In this document: positions 7,591 to 16,197 of the stretch, one piece after another
Layout: each line of letters opens with the position of its first letter
Numbering within the stretch: position 1 is the first letter of the stretch
Assembly: GCA_937770485.1 (NCBI GenBank)
Contig: CALJHX010000030.1
Coordinates: 1 to 64,000, forward strand
Length of the DNA stretch: 64,000 nucleotides
Direction: 5' to 3'
Source: an uncultured Verrucomicrobiae bacterium
GTDB lineage: Bacteria > Verrucomicrobiota > Verrucomicrobiia > Limisphaerales > UBA1096
Notes under the pieces: model-generated
The model's input: only the letters and a program-made list of their open reading frames with translations
What the model was told of the DNA's origin: nothing
The model's database searches: none
Position numbers and translations under genes: made by a program

Positions 7591-9453
7591 TCATGGTGTC
7601 ATGGAAATGAAGTCCCTTAATCCAATCACAAGTGATTTTTCATCAAGTTTACCACGACTACTTTTATCCAATGAATCAAACCACTTCTCAAATGAGCCAA
7701 TTAAACTTTTTTTGGTTGCCAAGCCGTCAAGGTCTGGATCAGCAACGGAGAAAAGCCCTTCCGAAACGTATCTTTCCGGTGTTTTCCGAGATAGCCTACG
7801 GGAACCAGCATCGTTCGATGGATAAAAAGCATCTGGTAGCGAATTAATAAAAGAGGCTTTGTCAAGTTCACCCCGCTTACCACCGTCCATAGTGTCAAAC
7901 CATCCTTCCAATAGGCTTACGAGCTCTTCTCTTGAGAGCATATTATCTTTGTCTCTGTCGCCTTGGGATAGCATGTGACTTGCGAGCCTACCCCGGCCAA
8001 ATCCTTCTTCTCCACGGTGTCCTAGTCTTCCTCCACGCCTAGCATGAGAAAAAACATAGCCAGTACTCTGACCATCGAGCTGGCTTTTAATTGACACCAT
8101 TCTCGCAGCGATAAATGCCTTTAGACTAGGTGGTTGATAACCACGAGGAGCCGGGTACCCCCGCTCATTTCTTGATGCGATCGCAGCAGCATCTCTCTCA
8201 ATCGCTTCCTGTATTGTATCTTCTAATCTCTGAACATTTTTAAGCAACCGCTCTTCCGAAAAAGCACTAGCCATCAACTCATCAATGATTCGAGCATACC
8301 TCGCTTTTACTTCTTCAATGGAAAACAGCCGATCTATAAGGCTGTGCTCGTCTGATGAGTGTGGATGCATAAGGCTTAGGTCCATCTGTTCCTCAGGCGT
8401 GCCGCCCAGCGGCCATCCCGCGAATGAAATGTCAAGATCCCATGGAAAGAAGACAAATTCCTCACTCTTCGGATGGAGGTAGATGTAATAGTTTTGAGGC
8501 ATAGCTAGCAGGGTATCGAGGTTAACAATCAAAGCATTTACCGCAATGAATCGCAGGAAAGTGTCGATGTCGAGATACGAATTAATCTTACTTTGAAACT
8601 GTTTGTCACTGCTCTCATTTACTAGCTTTGCAAACTCAATCACCCTTTTAGACTGGCTTACCAGAGGTTCATCTTCAGGGCGGTAGAGAGACTCATAAAA
8701 CTTCCATTCGTTGCCATAGTATTCGACGCTGGCGACACCTTCCGGTTTCATAAGAAGCCCTTTGTCACTCTGAAAACGATCTTTAAGAAAAGCTTTGTTG
8801 ACCTGCTCGATGATCGTATAGAGACCAAGATGCTCTTTGTCGTACTTTCCTGGCACTGTCAATGTGACTTCGGCATATGTTGTACGCGGAGCAGGAACAC
8901 CTGCCTCCCTAAACAGAGCATACCCAAGCGCATCTCGTAGCTTGGAGGGGTCCAGGCCGCCTGCGTTCAAGTTAAGCGTTTTTACAGAGTTGTAACTTTG
9001 GTCATCCTTGACCCAATCAAGCTTGATCTTCAAGTTCCGCTTAAGGCTTCCCCTCATAAGATTAAAACTGGCGTTACCTTTATACCGAACGCCAATGTCT
9101 TTTAAAACTTGTTCCCCAATAGTGACGGAACCTACTGCCCAAGGAAATCGACCTCGGTGAACTTGGCGCTGCTCCTCATCCGACTTGCTTAAATTCTCAA
9201 TTCCAGTCCTTCCTCTTCTTGGATCAATTGCTTCCATCGCATTCCATTCGCTAGCTGCCATCTCCAGGTGAATTTGATGCAGTTTAGCCTGAACCAAGAA
9301 GCCCCTAACCCGGTCATCCACTAGCTCAACGTTATTCTTGGATGGACGATCCAAAACAGATTCATTTGCCGTGAGGAAAACTTCAGGAGAAGCGATCCAT
9401 CCACAAATGAGGAGGATAGCTGTATTGAGAGGTGCAATTTTTTTTATCATCAA
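7591..9453 (-). CDS. CotH-like kinase protein with C-terminal EF-hands
   Basis: 620 residues with an N-terminal signal peptide. The CotH region spans about residues 60-460: IGVRYKGNASFN, KLNLNAGGLDP-type and RDALGYALFREAGVPAPRTTY, LYTIIEQVNKAFL, LLMKPEGV, and PWDLDISFAGWP near residue 341, whose Asp residues fit the kinase metal site. CotH proteins are atypical protein kinases first known from spore coats. After about residue 490 come EF-hand-like calcium loops DRDKDNMLSREEL and DPDLDGLATKKSL, each followed by a second, degenerate loop, giving two EF-hand pairs. CotH joined to EF-hands occurs in PVC bacteria and suggests calcium-dependent secreted function. Followed at 9468 by a DoxX-like gene on the same strand. 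Confidence 0.85.
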   Translation of the reverse strand: MMIKKIAPLNTAILLICGWIASPEVFLTANESVLDRPSKNNVELVDDRVRGFLVQAKLHQIHLEMAASEWNAMEAIDPRRGRTGIENLSKSDEEQRQVHRGRFPWAVGSVTIGEQVLKDIGVRYKGNASFNLMRGSLKRNLKIKLDWVKDDQSYNSVKTLNLNAGGLDPSKLRDALGYALFREAGVPAPRTTYAEVTLTVPGKYDKEHLGLYTIIEQVNKAFLKDRFQSDKGLLMKPEGVASVEYYGNEWKFYESLYRPEDEPLVSQSKRVIEFAKLVNESSDKQFQSKINSYLDIDTFLRFIAVNALIVNLDTLLAMPQNYYIYLHPKSEEFVFFPWDLDISFAGWPLGGTPEEQMDLSLMHPHSSDEHSLIDRLFSIEEVKARYARIIDELMASAFSEERLLKNVQRLEDTIQEAIERDAAAIASRNERGYPAPRGYQPPSLKAFIAARMVSIKSQLDGQSTGYVFSHARRGGRLGHRGEEGFGRGRLASHMLSQGDRDKDNMLSREELVSLLEGWFDTMDGGKRGELDKASFINSLPDAFYPSNDAGSRRLSRKTPERYVSEGLFSVADPDLDGLATKKSLIGSFEKWFDSLDKSSRGKLDEKSLVIGLRDFISMTP

Positions 9454-9467
9454 TTCCCTTAAACTCT

Positions 9468-9881
9468 TTAAGACTTTAATACTCTACTGGTTCTTCTTCC
9501 CACTAATCCGGCAAGCCATAGGCAAGTACAGATTAGCATCAACTGAACCACGAGTCTGATAATGTGACCATTAAGACTAAGCGCTGTACCGTTAAAAGGT
9601 ATGTCATTTAACCACATGTTTAAGTTAGCAAAATAAACAAACACTAAAAAACACGTTAGAAACCGGGCCGCCAATTGACGACAATGAGGTAGCATGATTC
9701 CTATTCCAAGTAGAACTTCGATCACCCCACTGATTAGTGTCCAGAAACGCGGAAACCCTATATAACGCGGAACAATTGAGTCAAATTTTTCTGGACTGAT
9801 GAAATGCTCACACCCTATCCATACAAAAGGTACGCCCAATAAAAAGCCTATTAGATTTCTTGGTTTCGCAGGCACAAACAT
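9468..9881 (-). CDS. DoxX-like membrane protein
   Basis: 137 residues with four hydrophobic helices: LIGFLLGVPFVWIGCEHF, WTLISGVIEVLLGIGIML, FLTCFLVFVYFANL and IIRLVVQLMLICTCLWLA. The helix spacing and the early Gly-Cys-Glu-His segment fit the DoxX/DoxD-like family, small membrane proteins sometimes linked to quinone or redox chemistry. The start ATG follows a decayed ankyrin gene tail by 8 bases on the same strand. Confidence 0.7.
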   Translation of the reverse strand: MFVPAKPRNLIGFLLGVPFVWIGCEHFISPEKFDSIVPRYIGFPRFWTLISGVIEVLLGIGIMLPHCRQLAARFLTCFLVFVYFANLNMWLNDIPFNGTALSLNGHIIRLVVQLMLICTCLWLAGLVGRRTSRVLKS

Positions 9882-9889
9882 TGTTTCTC

Positions 9890-10484
9890 TTATTTCACTT
9901 CAACTTTTAATTCTTTAGCAGTCTTGCCACCGTATTTGAGGAAGATGTCGGCGAGTTCGTAATCGTCTACGGAACAATCTAACCGGATTTCCCCATCATC
10001 ATTCTTCGCATTCACATCAGCTCTTTTGGCAATCAACAGTTCAATGATTCTTCCCCGCCCCTCTTTCTTATCAACACGCAAAGGGGTGTATCTGTTTCAA
10101 ATCTTCTGATTCACATCCGTACCATCTTCCAAGTCTTTTTTAAGCACTTAAATATCTCCCACTAAAGAAGCAACAAGTAAAGAATCTAACACGCCATTCT
10201 TTCTTCCTTGCTTTTGCGTGGCAAAGCAGAAATTACGCTGTTTTTATTATCTTGCTGACGACTATTCGGACCATATGTATGCTTGATTCGAAAATCTTTA
10301 AGAATGGTTATATCTAGTAAAGTAGCCCCAAGTTATCAGCAACATTTACATTTGTTCAATCGCAAAACCTGTTTGTGATAATTAATTTTTTCTCCCTTAA
10401 CATTATCTTCCTGAGAACGATCCTCTTCTTGATCCCTACACCCTAACAGAAACATGGCTGCAATTTTAGTGAGTAGTAGTTCAT
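9890..10484 (-). pseudogene. Decayed ankyrin-repeat lipoprotein
   Basis: ATG 10482-10484 begins a shared-family leader that is frameshifted in codon 2 or 3; the shifted frame reads LLLTKIAAMFLLGCRDQEE with an intact lipobox. Downstream, pieces in several frames read LLVASLVGDI, LKKDLEDGTDVNQ, RYTPLRVDKKEGRG, IIELLIAKRADVNAKN and finally ADIFLKYGGKTAKELKVEVK, the common tail. At least three stops or frameshifts interrupt it. The last 63 codons alone form an open frame, but it has no independent support as a gene. Confidence 0.65.
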
Positions 10485-10655
10485 AAGCATGACGGGAGTC
10501 AAACAATAGAGAACCATTAAAAACAGTACAACACCAATTAGCTGTATTGGCCGGAACCGTGGCCTCTGCATGCACGGCTTTTTTGGGCCGAGAATAATCC
10601 TAACTTGCAGGACAACGCATAGCATAAGACGAAGCAGAGGCAACCGAAAGCCTCC

Positions 10656-10913
10656 CTAAAGAAGCTTGGCTAGTGGGTCTTTAACGTCACTTTGATCGAC
10701 TGGACCTGTGACCAAGATGTTGGCTGAACCGTTTGAGCCAAAAGAACCGGAAGGGAGCGAGGAAACATCCCCGAGTTGCAATGCGGTGTAGGAATAGGAA
10801 CCGGTTGGGGAATCGAGCCAGGAGGCAGGGGACATCGAAAACGTTCTTTCACTGGAAGAATCAAAAAAACGGAATCCGTTGCTTAAAGCTTGTTCAACTG
10901 GGAAATTGCCTTC
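10656..10913 (-). pseudogene. C-terminal fragment of an unidentified protein
   Basis: Open on the minus strand from a stop at 10914-10916: PVEQALSNGFRFFD, then ASWLDSPTGSYSYTALQLG, SGSFGSNGSANILVTG and DPLAKLL before TAG 10656-10658. The only ATG, at 10835, would leave 59 residues. Composition (Ser, Gly, Asn) suggests a secreted or structural protein. I do not recognise the family. It may be the 3' end of a gene cut by whatever placed the recombinase start nearby. Confidence 0.3.
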
Positions 10914-10956
10914 CTAAAATATGGCCAGGAACGCTAGGATTTGTGGCGTGCCGGAA

Positions 10957-11916
10957 ATGACTGAGATCCACGAACCTCCGTTGGACTGGACAGATCTGTT
11001 TTTCCGCTTCCTGTCCGACGAAAAGGACGCCTCGGTGTACACGCAGCGCAATTACCGGCAGGCGCTGGGCGAGTTCACGCAGTGGCATCGCGATACCAAC
11101 GGGTCGCCGGTGCGCTGGAGTGAACTGGTGCGGAACGACTTCCGGCTGTTTCTGCGGCAGCTTGGCCGCAAGGAACTCAGCCAAGCAGCAATCCGGCTGC
11201 GGTTCAGCGCGCTCAACTCGTTTTATAAGTTTTTAATGCGGCGTGGCCTCGTCGAATCGTCACCGGTGAAGGGGGTCACCCTGCCCAAGCCGGCCAAGCG
11301 CCTGCCCCAATTTCTGACCATCGACCAAATGAACGCGCTGCTAGACGCGCCGATGCAGGAGTTCGAGGCCGAGCGCGAAGTAAAAAAAGGGACAAAGAAA
11401 AAAGTCGGCGATATGCCGTATTTACGGGATCGCGCGATCCTCGAGACAATCTATTCGTGCGGCCTGCGCATCGGCGAGATCTGCCGGATGTTAGCCGGGG
11501 AAATCGAGCCGGATGAGCTCGTCGTCAACGTACACGGCAAGGGCAAAAAGGAACGGCAGGTACCGATCGGCCGCTCGGCCGTCAAGGCGATCCGGCTTTA
11601 CTGGGAGCGCTTGGCCAAGCCGCCCGCACCCGACGAGCCTGTATTTTTCGCTTCAGAGAAAAAACGTAGTACCATCTACCCGCGCCTGGTTCAGTTGCGA
11701 TTGAAGAATTACCTGAGCGCCTGCGGACTGGATCCAAGCCTCACACCGCACAAGCTCCGTCACAGCTACGCCACGCATCTGCTCGACGCCGGGGCGGACT
11801 TGCGGAGCGTCCAGGAGATGCTGGGCCACGCGAACCTCACGACAACACAGGTGTACACGCACGTTACCACCGAGCGAATCAAGCGCGCCTACAACGAGGC
11901 TCACCCTCGAGCTTGA
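10957..11916 (+). CDS. xerC: XerC/XerD-type tyrosine recombinase
   Basis: A 319-residue tyrosine recombinase with an N-terminal SAM-like DNA-binding domain (DLFFRFLSDEKDASVYTQRNY) and a full catalytic domain. Catalytic residues are visible: Arg in SCGLRIGEIC, Lys in GKGKKERQVP, HKLRHSYATHLL, the second His in GHANLTTTQ, and Tyr in QVYTHV. Length is close to Xer recombinases, which resolve chromosome dimers at dif with FtsK; the later parB fits a chromosomal setting. It could instead be an integron-like or phage-type enzyme, but the lack of nearby phage genes favours Xer. ATG 10957 gives the usual short N-terminus; an ATG 12 codons earlier (10921) is possible. Codon use is GC-rich like the core genes. 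Confidence 0.85.
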   Translation: MTEIHEPPLDWTDLFFRFLSDEKDASVYTQRNYRQALGEFTQWHRDTNGSPVRWSELVRNDFRLFLRQLGRKELSQAAIRLRFSALNSFYKFLMRRGLVESSPVKGVTLPKPAKRLPQFLTIDQMNALLDAPMQEFEAEREVKKGTKKKVGDMPYLRDRAILETIYSCGLRIGEICRMLAGEIEPDELVVNVHGKGKKERQVPIGRSAVKAIRLYWERLAKPPAPDEPVFFASEKKRSTIYPRLVQLRLKNYLSACGLDPSLTPHKLRHSYATHLLDAGADLRSVQEMLGHANLTTTQVYTHVTTERIKRAYNEAHPRA

Positions 11917-11921
11917 AACCA

Positions 11922-11939
11922 AGCGCTTGGCCAAGCGCT
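11922..11939. repeat. 18-bp perfect palindrome between convergent genes
   Basis: AGCGCTTGGCCAAGCGCT is the longest perfect copy of the dispersed palindrome in this window. It lies 5 bases after the recombinase stop and just overlaps the stop of the convergent DUF420 gene. As RNA it would have no loop, so it is not a normal terminator. Confidence 0.85.
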
Positions 11940-12411
11940 ATTCAGTGCTCAACTGCTCGGCGAGGGGTTGTTGGGGCAGCTGGGGCTTGGGCTGCGGGAA
12001 AATCTGGTAGAGCAGGAGGTAAATTATCACGCCGGTGATTGAGACGTACATCCAGAGCGGCCACGTCCACTTGGCGATTTTTTTGTGCTGCTCGAACCGC
12101 TCCTTCATCGCACGGCTGAACGTCATGAAAATGAGCGGCAAAATCACCACCGCCAAAATAATATGCGTAATCAATATCGTAAAATAGATTGGTTTAAACC
12201 AAGCCGGCTCCACGAACTTTGTCGACCCGGTGTTATAGTGGTAGATCAAGTAGCAGGTCAAAAACACCGCAGAAGTCACAAAGGCACTGATCATGCAGTT
12301 GCGGTGCGCGGTCTTATTGCCCTTTTTGATGAACACGAAACCAAGCGTAAGGAACACGGTGGCGAGCGCGTTGAGGCATGCGTTGATGAGAGGCAAATCC
12401 TGTATGGTCAT
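11938..12411 (-). CDS. DUF420 membrane protein (CtaM-like)
   Basis: 157 residues with four or five membrane helices: INACLNALATVFLTLGFVF, FVTSAVFLTCYLIYHY, ILITHIILAVVILPLIFM and LWMYVSITGVIIYLLLY. Conserved His residues lie at KTAHRNCM, YHYN, THIILA and EQHKK, typical of DUF420. Family members such as CtaM are needed for maturation of heme-copper oxidases. It is the last gene of the oxidase operon and overlaps the SCO gene by 4 bases (ATGA), so translation is probably coupled. Confidence 0.88.
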   Translation of the reverse strand: MTIQDLPLINACLNALATVFLTLGFVFIKKGNKTAHRNCMISAFVTSAVFLTCYLIYHYNTGSTKFVEPAWFKPIYFTILITHIILAVVILPLIFMTFSRAMKERFEQHKKIAKWTWPLWMYVSITGVIIYLLLYQIFPQPKPQLPQQPLAEQLSTE

Positions 12412-13073
12412 TTTGAAGGTTCGATTAACAACGAGTTGGCGATGGAGATGGCTTTTTCCTTCCAGCCGTCCTCCATGCTCTCAAGTACACCGCGGAGTCG
12501 GCCCTGCCGGTCGATGACCACGAAAATGGTGGCGTGGATGAACAGATCCTCCGGCGTGGCTTGTTCGCCCGGCGGCTTCTCGCGGGCGATTAGTTTCATC
12601 CCGTCCACAGCCAAGCGCACAATCTCCGGCTTGTCGCCGGTGAGGAATTGCCAGCGCTCAGCATTCGCTCCGAAGCGCCCGGCAAAGCGCTGCATGACGG
12701 CCGGGGTGTCGTGGCCAGGATCGGTCGTCAGCGTGGCGAAGGCGACGTCCCGCTCGGAGGCAAAGTGCGACTGCAACTCGGCCATGCGCTTGGTCATCAC
12801 CGGGCACGGCCCGGGGCAGCGAGTGAAGATGATGTCGGCAAACCATACCTTGTTGGCAAACTTCGCCAAGCCGACCGGCTCGGCCAACTGGTTGGTCAGG
12901 GTGAAGTCGCTGAGTTGCGAGATGACCGGCAGGTCCCGCTTTGCCAAGACGGACTCGGCGGGGCTCGAACCCGGGGCACTTTGCTCCCGTATGAATGCAA
13001 ACAGGACAGCCAGGATCACCACGGCCAAGCCGCCCCAGACAAGCCAGCGCACGGTTCGTGAGTACGATTCCAT
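12408..13073 (-). CDS. SCO1/SenC copper chaperone
   Basis: 221 residues with one N-terminal membrane anchor (VWGGLAVVILAVLFAFI) and a thioredoxin-like SCO domain. The copper-binding CxxxC is FTRCPGPCPVMTKRM near residue 86, and the third ligand His is in IHATIFVVIDRQGRLRG near residue 180. SCO proteins insert copper into the CuA centre of cytochrome c oxidase subunit II, whose gene (coxB) lies just upstream in the operon. It is anchored in the inner membrane with the domain outside. A second SCO domain occurs at 32268-34760 in a very different architecture. Confidence 0.95.
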   Translation of the reverse strand: MESYSRTVRWLVWGGLAVVILAVLFAFIREQSAPGSSPAESVLAKRDLPVISQLSDFTLTNQLAEPVGLAKFANKVWFADIIFTRCPGPCPVMTKRMAELQSHFASERDVAFATLTTDPGHDTPAVMQRFAGRFGANAERWQFLTGDKPEIVRLAVDGMKLIAREKPPGEQATPEDLFIHATIFVVIDRQGRLRGVLESMEDGWKEKAISIANSLLIEPSK

Positions 13074-13136
13074 TTTAACAAAAAAAGTGCACTCCGCCCA
13101 GAGCGCTCCGGAGAGTTCGATCAGGGCAAGCGATGC

Positions 13137-13973
13137 TCAGGCTTTGTCGTCCGTGACCGTGGCCGTGGTGGCGGTTGGCTTTTCGGAGGCCGGTTTTTTC
13201 TTTTCGACTTCCGCCTTGTACCACTCGTTCCATGCGGCCTCGTCAACGACTTTCACGGCGCCTTTCATGCGAGCATGGCCGTCGCCGCAAAGCTGGGCGC
13301 AGGTGATCTGGTAGCGGCCCACTTTCACCGGCTTGAAGTGAATCGGAATGCGCATGCCGGGAATCACGTCCTGACAGACACGCAGTGGCAATACCTTGAA
13401 ACAGTGGATGACATCCTTTGAGGTCAAGTCGATGGTAACGCTTTTGTGTGTGCCGTCCTCGTTTTTGATCATCGGCACCACGATGTCGGACTTGAGCACC
13501 TCGACGTCGTCTTCCCAGTACGGCTTTGACTTGTCGGTGCCAAAGGGGTTTGCCGCGCTGACGAGGGTCTTGGATTGCGCTCCGAGTATGCCGTCGGCAC
13601 CGGGGTAACGGGCATTCCATGCAAACTGCTCGGCGGTGACACGCACCACACTATCCTCGCTGAAGTCGGAGGGCTCGTTCACATAAAAATTCCAGAAGTA
13701 GATGGCAACTACGACAAGAACGAGCTCAGACGCTATGACGGCACCTTCAATCGAATTGGTGATGGTCTTGCTCTTGACTCCCTTGTAGTCGGCCTTGGGG
13801 TTATTGGTGGCGCGAAACTTCCATAGCGCGACGAAATAATAAATGATCCAGCCGACAAAAAGGACCAACATAAGTAGATGAACGGCGATGATTAACCCAT
13901 CGATCTGGCCCCCGTTCTGGGAGACGACTTCCGGTAAGGAGAATGCTTTTATTATTCCTGATAGTAAGTCCAT
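13137..13973 (-). CDS. coxB: Cytochrome c oxidase subunit II
   Basis: 278 residues: two membrane helices (IIAVHLLMLVLFVGWIIYYF and AVIASELVLVVVAIYFWNF), then a cupredoxin domain. CuA ligands are complete: His in KDVIHCFKV near residue 190 and CAQLCGDGHARM near residue 224. No cytochrome c domain is fused, so electrons come from a separate c-type donor. A stretch between WNARYPGADG and SDIVVPMIKN is longer than in classic CoxB. The C-terminus is a charged tail (EVEKKKPASEKP). It lies inside the cox operon, downstream of the small membrane genes. Confidence 0.95.
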   Translation of the reverse strand: MDLLSGIIKAFSLPEVVSQNGGQIDGLIIAVHLLMLVLFVGWIIYYFVALWKFRATNNPKADYKGVKSKTITNSIEGAVIASELVLVVVAIYFWNFYVNEPSDFSEDSVVRVTAEQFAWNARYPGADGILGAQSKTLVSAANPFGTDKSKPYWEDDVEVLKSDIVVPMIKNEDGTHKSVTIDLTSKDVIHCFKVLPLRVCQDVIPGMRIPIHFKPVKVGRYQITCAQLCGDGHARMKGAVKVVDEAAWNEWYKAEVEKKKPASEKPTATTATVTDDKA

Positions 13974-13982
13974 TTTAGAGAA

Positions 13983-14237
13983 TCATTCCTTAAACAATTC
14001 GGGGTCCTCAAACTGGGCGTAGGCTTTGCCTCGCTTGGAAAGAAAAACAAAAAAACCACCCACGCCACCGAGTACGGGAATCAGTATGAAAATAAGACTC
14101 GCGATGCCCCACCGCATGCCCTTGGTCATTGGGGAGTCGGGCGCGCCGAAGCAAACAGCGCACGCCTCTAGCGTGCTTGGCCAAGCGAGCATGGCCAGGG
14201 CGAAGAGCAATAATCCGATTATATGCTTACGGTTCAA
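13983..14237 (-). CDS. Small secreted or membrane protein of the oxidase operon
   Basis: 84 residues: a signal peptide (IIGLLLFALAMLAWPSTLEA), then CAVCFGAPDSPMTKGMRWG and a membrane helix (IASLIFILIPVLGGVGGFFVF), ending with a charged tail. The CAVC pair just after the cleavage site could bind metal or form a disulfide. Proteins of this pattern occur in oxidase operons of related bacteria, but no function is established. It overlaps the preceding small gene by 4 bases. A copy of the CTTGGCCAAG palindrome (14176-14185) codes part of the signal peptide. Confidence 0.75.
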   Translation of the reverse strand: MNRKHIIGLLLFALAMLAWPSTLEACAVCFGAPDSPMTKGMRWGIASLIFILIPVLGGVGGFFVFLSKRGKAYAQFEDPELFKE

Positions 14238-14446
14238 AGGTAACTGATGTGTTTCAGTTTTTTTAAAAAATAACGGAGGTATACCGACAGGCCAATTGTG
14301 CCCACCAGCGAGATGATTCCCATAAACAAATCAGCCGTTTTGCCACTAGAGCCGTGATTCACCACTGCCCAAATCCCGAACATCAGCGTAAAAAAGATCG
14401 AGAGGGTGATGAAAATTAAATGGAACGCCTTGAGTGACATATTCAA
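14234..14446 (-). CDS. Small two-helix membrane protein of the oxidase operon
   Basis: 70 residues with two hydrophobic helices (FHLIFITLSIFFTLMFGIWA and LFMGIISLVGTIGLSVYLRY) and a basic end (LKKLKHISYL). No motif is recognised. Its place between coxD and coxB and the tight spacing (it starts directly after the coxD stop and overlaps the next gene by 4 bases) support a role as a small oxidase subunit or assembly factor; that role is inferred from position only. Confidence 0.7.
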   Translation of the reverse strand: MNMSLKAFHLIFITLSIFFTLMFGIWAVVNHGSSGKTADLFMGIISLVGTIGLSVYLRYFLKKLKHISYL

Positions 14447-14947
14447 TTAACTCTTTTTTGGGGCCGTCCGCCCAGCCTTGGGCGCTGCCGCTTCAACGGG
14501 TGCGGGCTGATTCAGCAACTTGACGGTGAGAACGGTAAACGCCGCCGGCAACACCACGCCCAACATCGATGCCAAGATGATCCAAATTGTAGGAATCTCG
14601 TTCGTTCCGGTGGAGATCGCCAAGGCGCTGTCCAGTTTGGGAATATTCCCTTCGGACCACAGGATCAACCCCATCATGCCGGCAAAAAAGAAGAAGGTAA
14701 GCACCATGGTCCAAGTGATCCAGATCAGTTTCTTATCCCACTTGTAGTGCATGAAAATAGCCACCACGAAGCTAGCTTTGACCAACGCAATCGACAGGCC
14801 GATCACTGCCGCCCACGCTAGGGACAGGGGAAAATTGATATCGATCAGGACGGTAATCACTGTGCCCACTACGAGCACGCCGCCAACGATACGAAACAGA
14901 TTGACGAGATGTTTAATAAAGTCAGATGAATCGTGTGAATCGCTCAT
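14447..14947 (-). CDS. Cytochrome c oxidase subunit IV-type protein
   Basis: 166 residues with three predicted helices in the core, including VGGVLVVGTVITVLI, AAVIGLSIALVKASFVVAIF-MHYKWD and WTMVLTFFFFAGMMGLILW. The segment KASFVVAIFMHYKWDKK is characteristic of bacterial oxidase subunit IV (CyoD/CaaD-like). A fourth helix (IILASMLGVVLPAAFTVLTV) and an Ala/Pro/Lys tail make it longer than the usual 95-110 residues. ATG 14945-14947 sits 2 bases after the coxC stop and is preferred to a start 13 codons upstream inside coxC. Confidence 0.85.
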   Translation of the reverse strand: MSDSHDSSDFIKHLVNLFRIVGGVLVVGTVITVLIDINFPLSLAWAAVIGLSIALVKASFVVAIFMHYKWDKKLIWITWTMVLTFFFFAGMMGLILWSEGNIPKLDSALAISTGTNEIPTIWIILASMLGVVLPAAFTVLTVKLLNQPAPVEAAAPKAGRTAPKKS

Positions 14948-14949
14948 TT

Positions 14950-16182
14950 CTATAAAATATAAAGGATCGGAAACAGGAAGATCCATACCAAGTCAACAAA
15001 GTGCCAGAACAGGCCGAATGTTTCAATCCGGTTGGTGTACTGCTCACGATCCTTGTGCCACAGTGCCAACCCGACCGGAAGCATGTTGTAGAGCATTATG
15101 AGAATCCCGCCAAACACATGGAGGGCATGCAATCCGGTAATAGTGTAGTAAATTCCAAAAAATGTACTGTGCTTGGGCTCGTAGGCAGAGAGTCGCTTAA
15201 TGTCTCCCACATCCAGCGTGATCTCTTGGTGGTGTTGGGTCTCATCCAACCCGAAAACCAATGACTTCACCCTTGGCTTTCCTCCGATGTCCTCGTTGAC
15301 GCGCTTGGTTCCCCACATCCACGGATGTTTCTTGATAGTCTCGTAGCCGGCAACGCTCAAGGCCACAGTAAAGCCCGCTTGGCCAAGCTCGTATTCCGCA
15401 AGCTTTGCTGTGTCGTAATCGGTCTTTTCATAAAGCTCCCCGCCATCTTGGAGCAGTTTGTCGGCCTTGTCCTCACTGAACTTGGCCAAGACCTTAGTGG
15501 CATCAGCCCTTGACACGCCGAAGTCCGCCTTCCAGCGGGTAATGCTAAAATCGATCTGGGCTTCCTCGTAGGAGTTGATGTGGCCGGAAAGCGCAAGTGT
15601 CCCGTTCTCCCAGGCTTTCTTGAATTCATCTTCACTCGTAACGCTTGATTCCTTGAAAAAACGCGTTGTGTAAATGCCTTCAATGTATTTCTCGACATCA
15701 CCGTCGTGGGCATCCGTGTTGTCATGCGCGGCGCCCCCGGGTTCGATGTGCGACGCTGTCTCGTGATAGCCTTTCTCAAACTTCTCGTGCAGCACTTTCG
15801 CGTCGTTCAGCCAGACATCGTAGTGGGCAAACTTGGATGGCCACTCGTACGACCACTTGACCATGAGAAACAGCACGGCACAGGCTATGGTTGCCCACTT
15901 CCATTTCTTGTATCCGGCCAGGTTGCCCTGCTTCAACTGCGCCCAAGCGAGGACGACGAACATGCTTGAGGCGATCAGAACCATCGTGTTTCCGGCACCC
16001 ACGTAGATGTCCATCAACCCCATCGACCATGTGCCGGGCTCGGCACCTACGCGCAGCAGCACATATGAGGAAAACAGGGCGCCGAACAGCATTACCTCGG
16101 AAGCAAGGAAGAGCCAGATGCCCAGCTTCGCGTTGTACAAACCGGTGTCCGGCCTTGGCTTAACCGTATAGGGGATTTCCAT
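14950..16182 (-). CDS. coxC: Cytochrome c oxidase subunit III with a large hydrophilic insert
   Basis: 410 residues, against about 190-260 for most bacterial subunit III proteins. The ends are typical: GIWLFLASEVMLFGALFSSY, GAGNTMVLIASSMFVVLAW, then after the insert FFGIYYTITGLHALHVFGG and FGLFWHFVDLVWIFLFPILY with the usual His and Glu residues. Between them, about residues 115-338, lies a hydrophilic charged block with no membrane helix (for example DAHDGDVEKYIEGIY and KVLAKFSEDKADKLL). It falls in the loop before GLHALHV. The frame is open throughout and codon use matches the flanks, so it is not an assembly join. It may contact a cytochrome c donor or an accessory protein; this is inference. 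Confidence 0.93.
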   Translation of the reverse strand: MEIPYTVKPRPDTGLYNAKLGIWLFLASEVMLFGALFSSYVLLRVGAEPGTWSMGLMDIYVGAGNTMVLIASSMFVVLAWAQLKQGNLAGYKKWKWATIACAVLFLMVKWSYEWPSKFAHYDVWLNDAKVLHEKFEKGYHETASHIEPGGAAHDNTDAHDGDVEKYIEGIYTTRFFKESSVTSEDEFKKAWENGTLALSGHINSYEEAQIDFSITRWKADFGVSRADATKVLAKFSEDKADKLLQDGGELYEKTDYDTAKLAEYELGQAGFTVALSVAGYETIKKHPWMWGTKRVNEDIGGKPRVKSLVFGLDETQHHQEITLDVGDIKRLSAYEPKHSTFFGIYYTITGLHALHVFGGILIMLYNMLPVGLALWHKDREQYTNRIETFGLFWHFVDLVWIFLFPILYIL

Positions 16183-16197
16183 GTCGGATAAAGTCGA

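Noticed and set aside
10443-10643. A small hydrophobic minus-strand open frame (RPIQLIGVVLFLMVLYCL)
   Set aside because: Its last part is the out-of-frame reading of a decayed ankyrin leader, and no homologue is recognised; it may be a chance frame in AT-rich DNA.
11922-11939. Intrinsic terminator between convergent genes
   Set aside because: The palindrome has no loop and no T-run, and the same element occurs inside many genes.
12955-12985. tRNA T-arm-like sequence GGGCTCGAACCCGGGG
   Set aside because: It is inside the SCO gene, and no acceptor stem, anticodon arm or CCA can be built around it.
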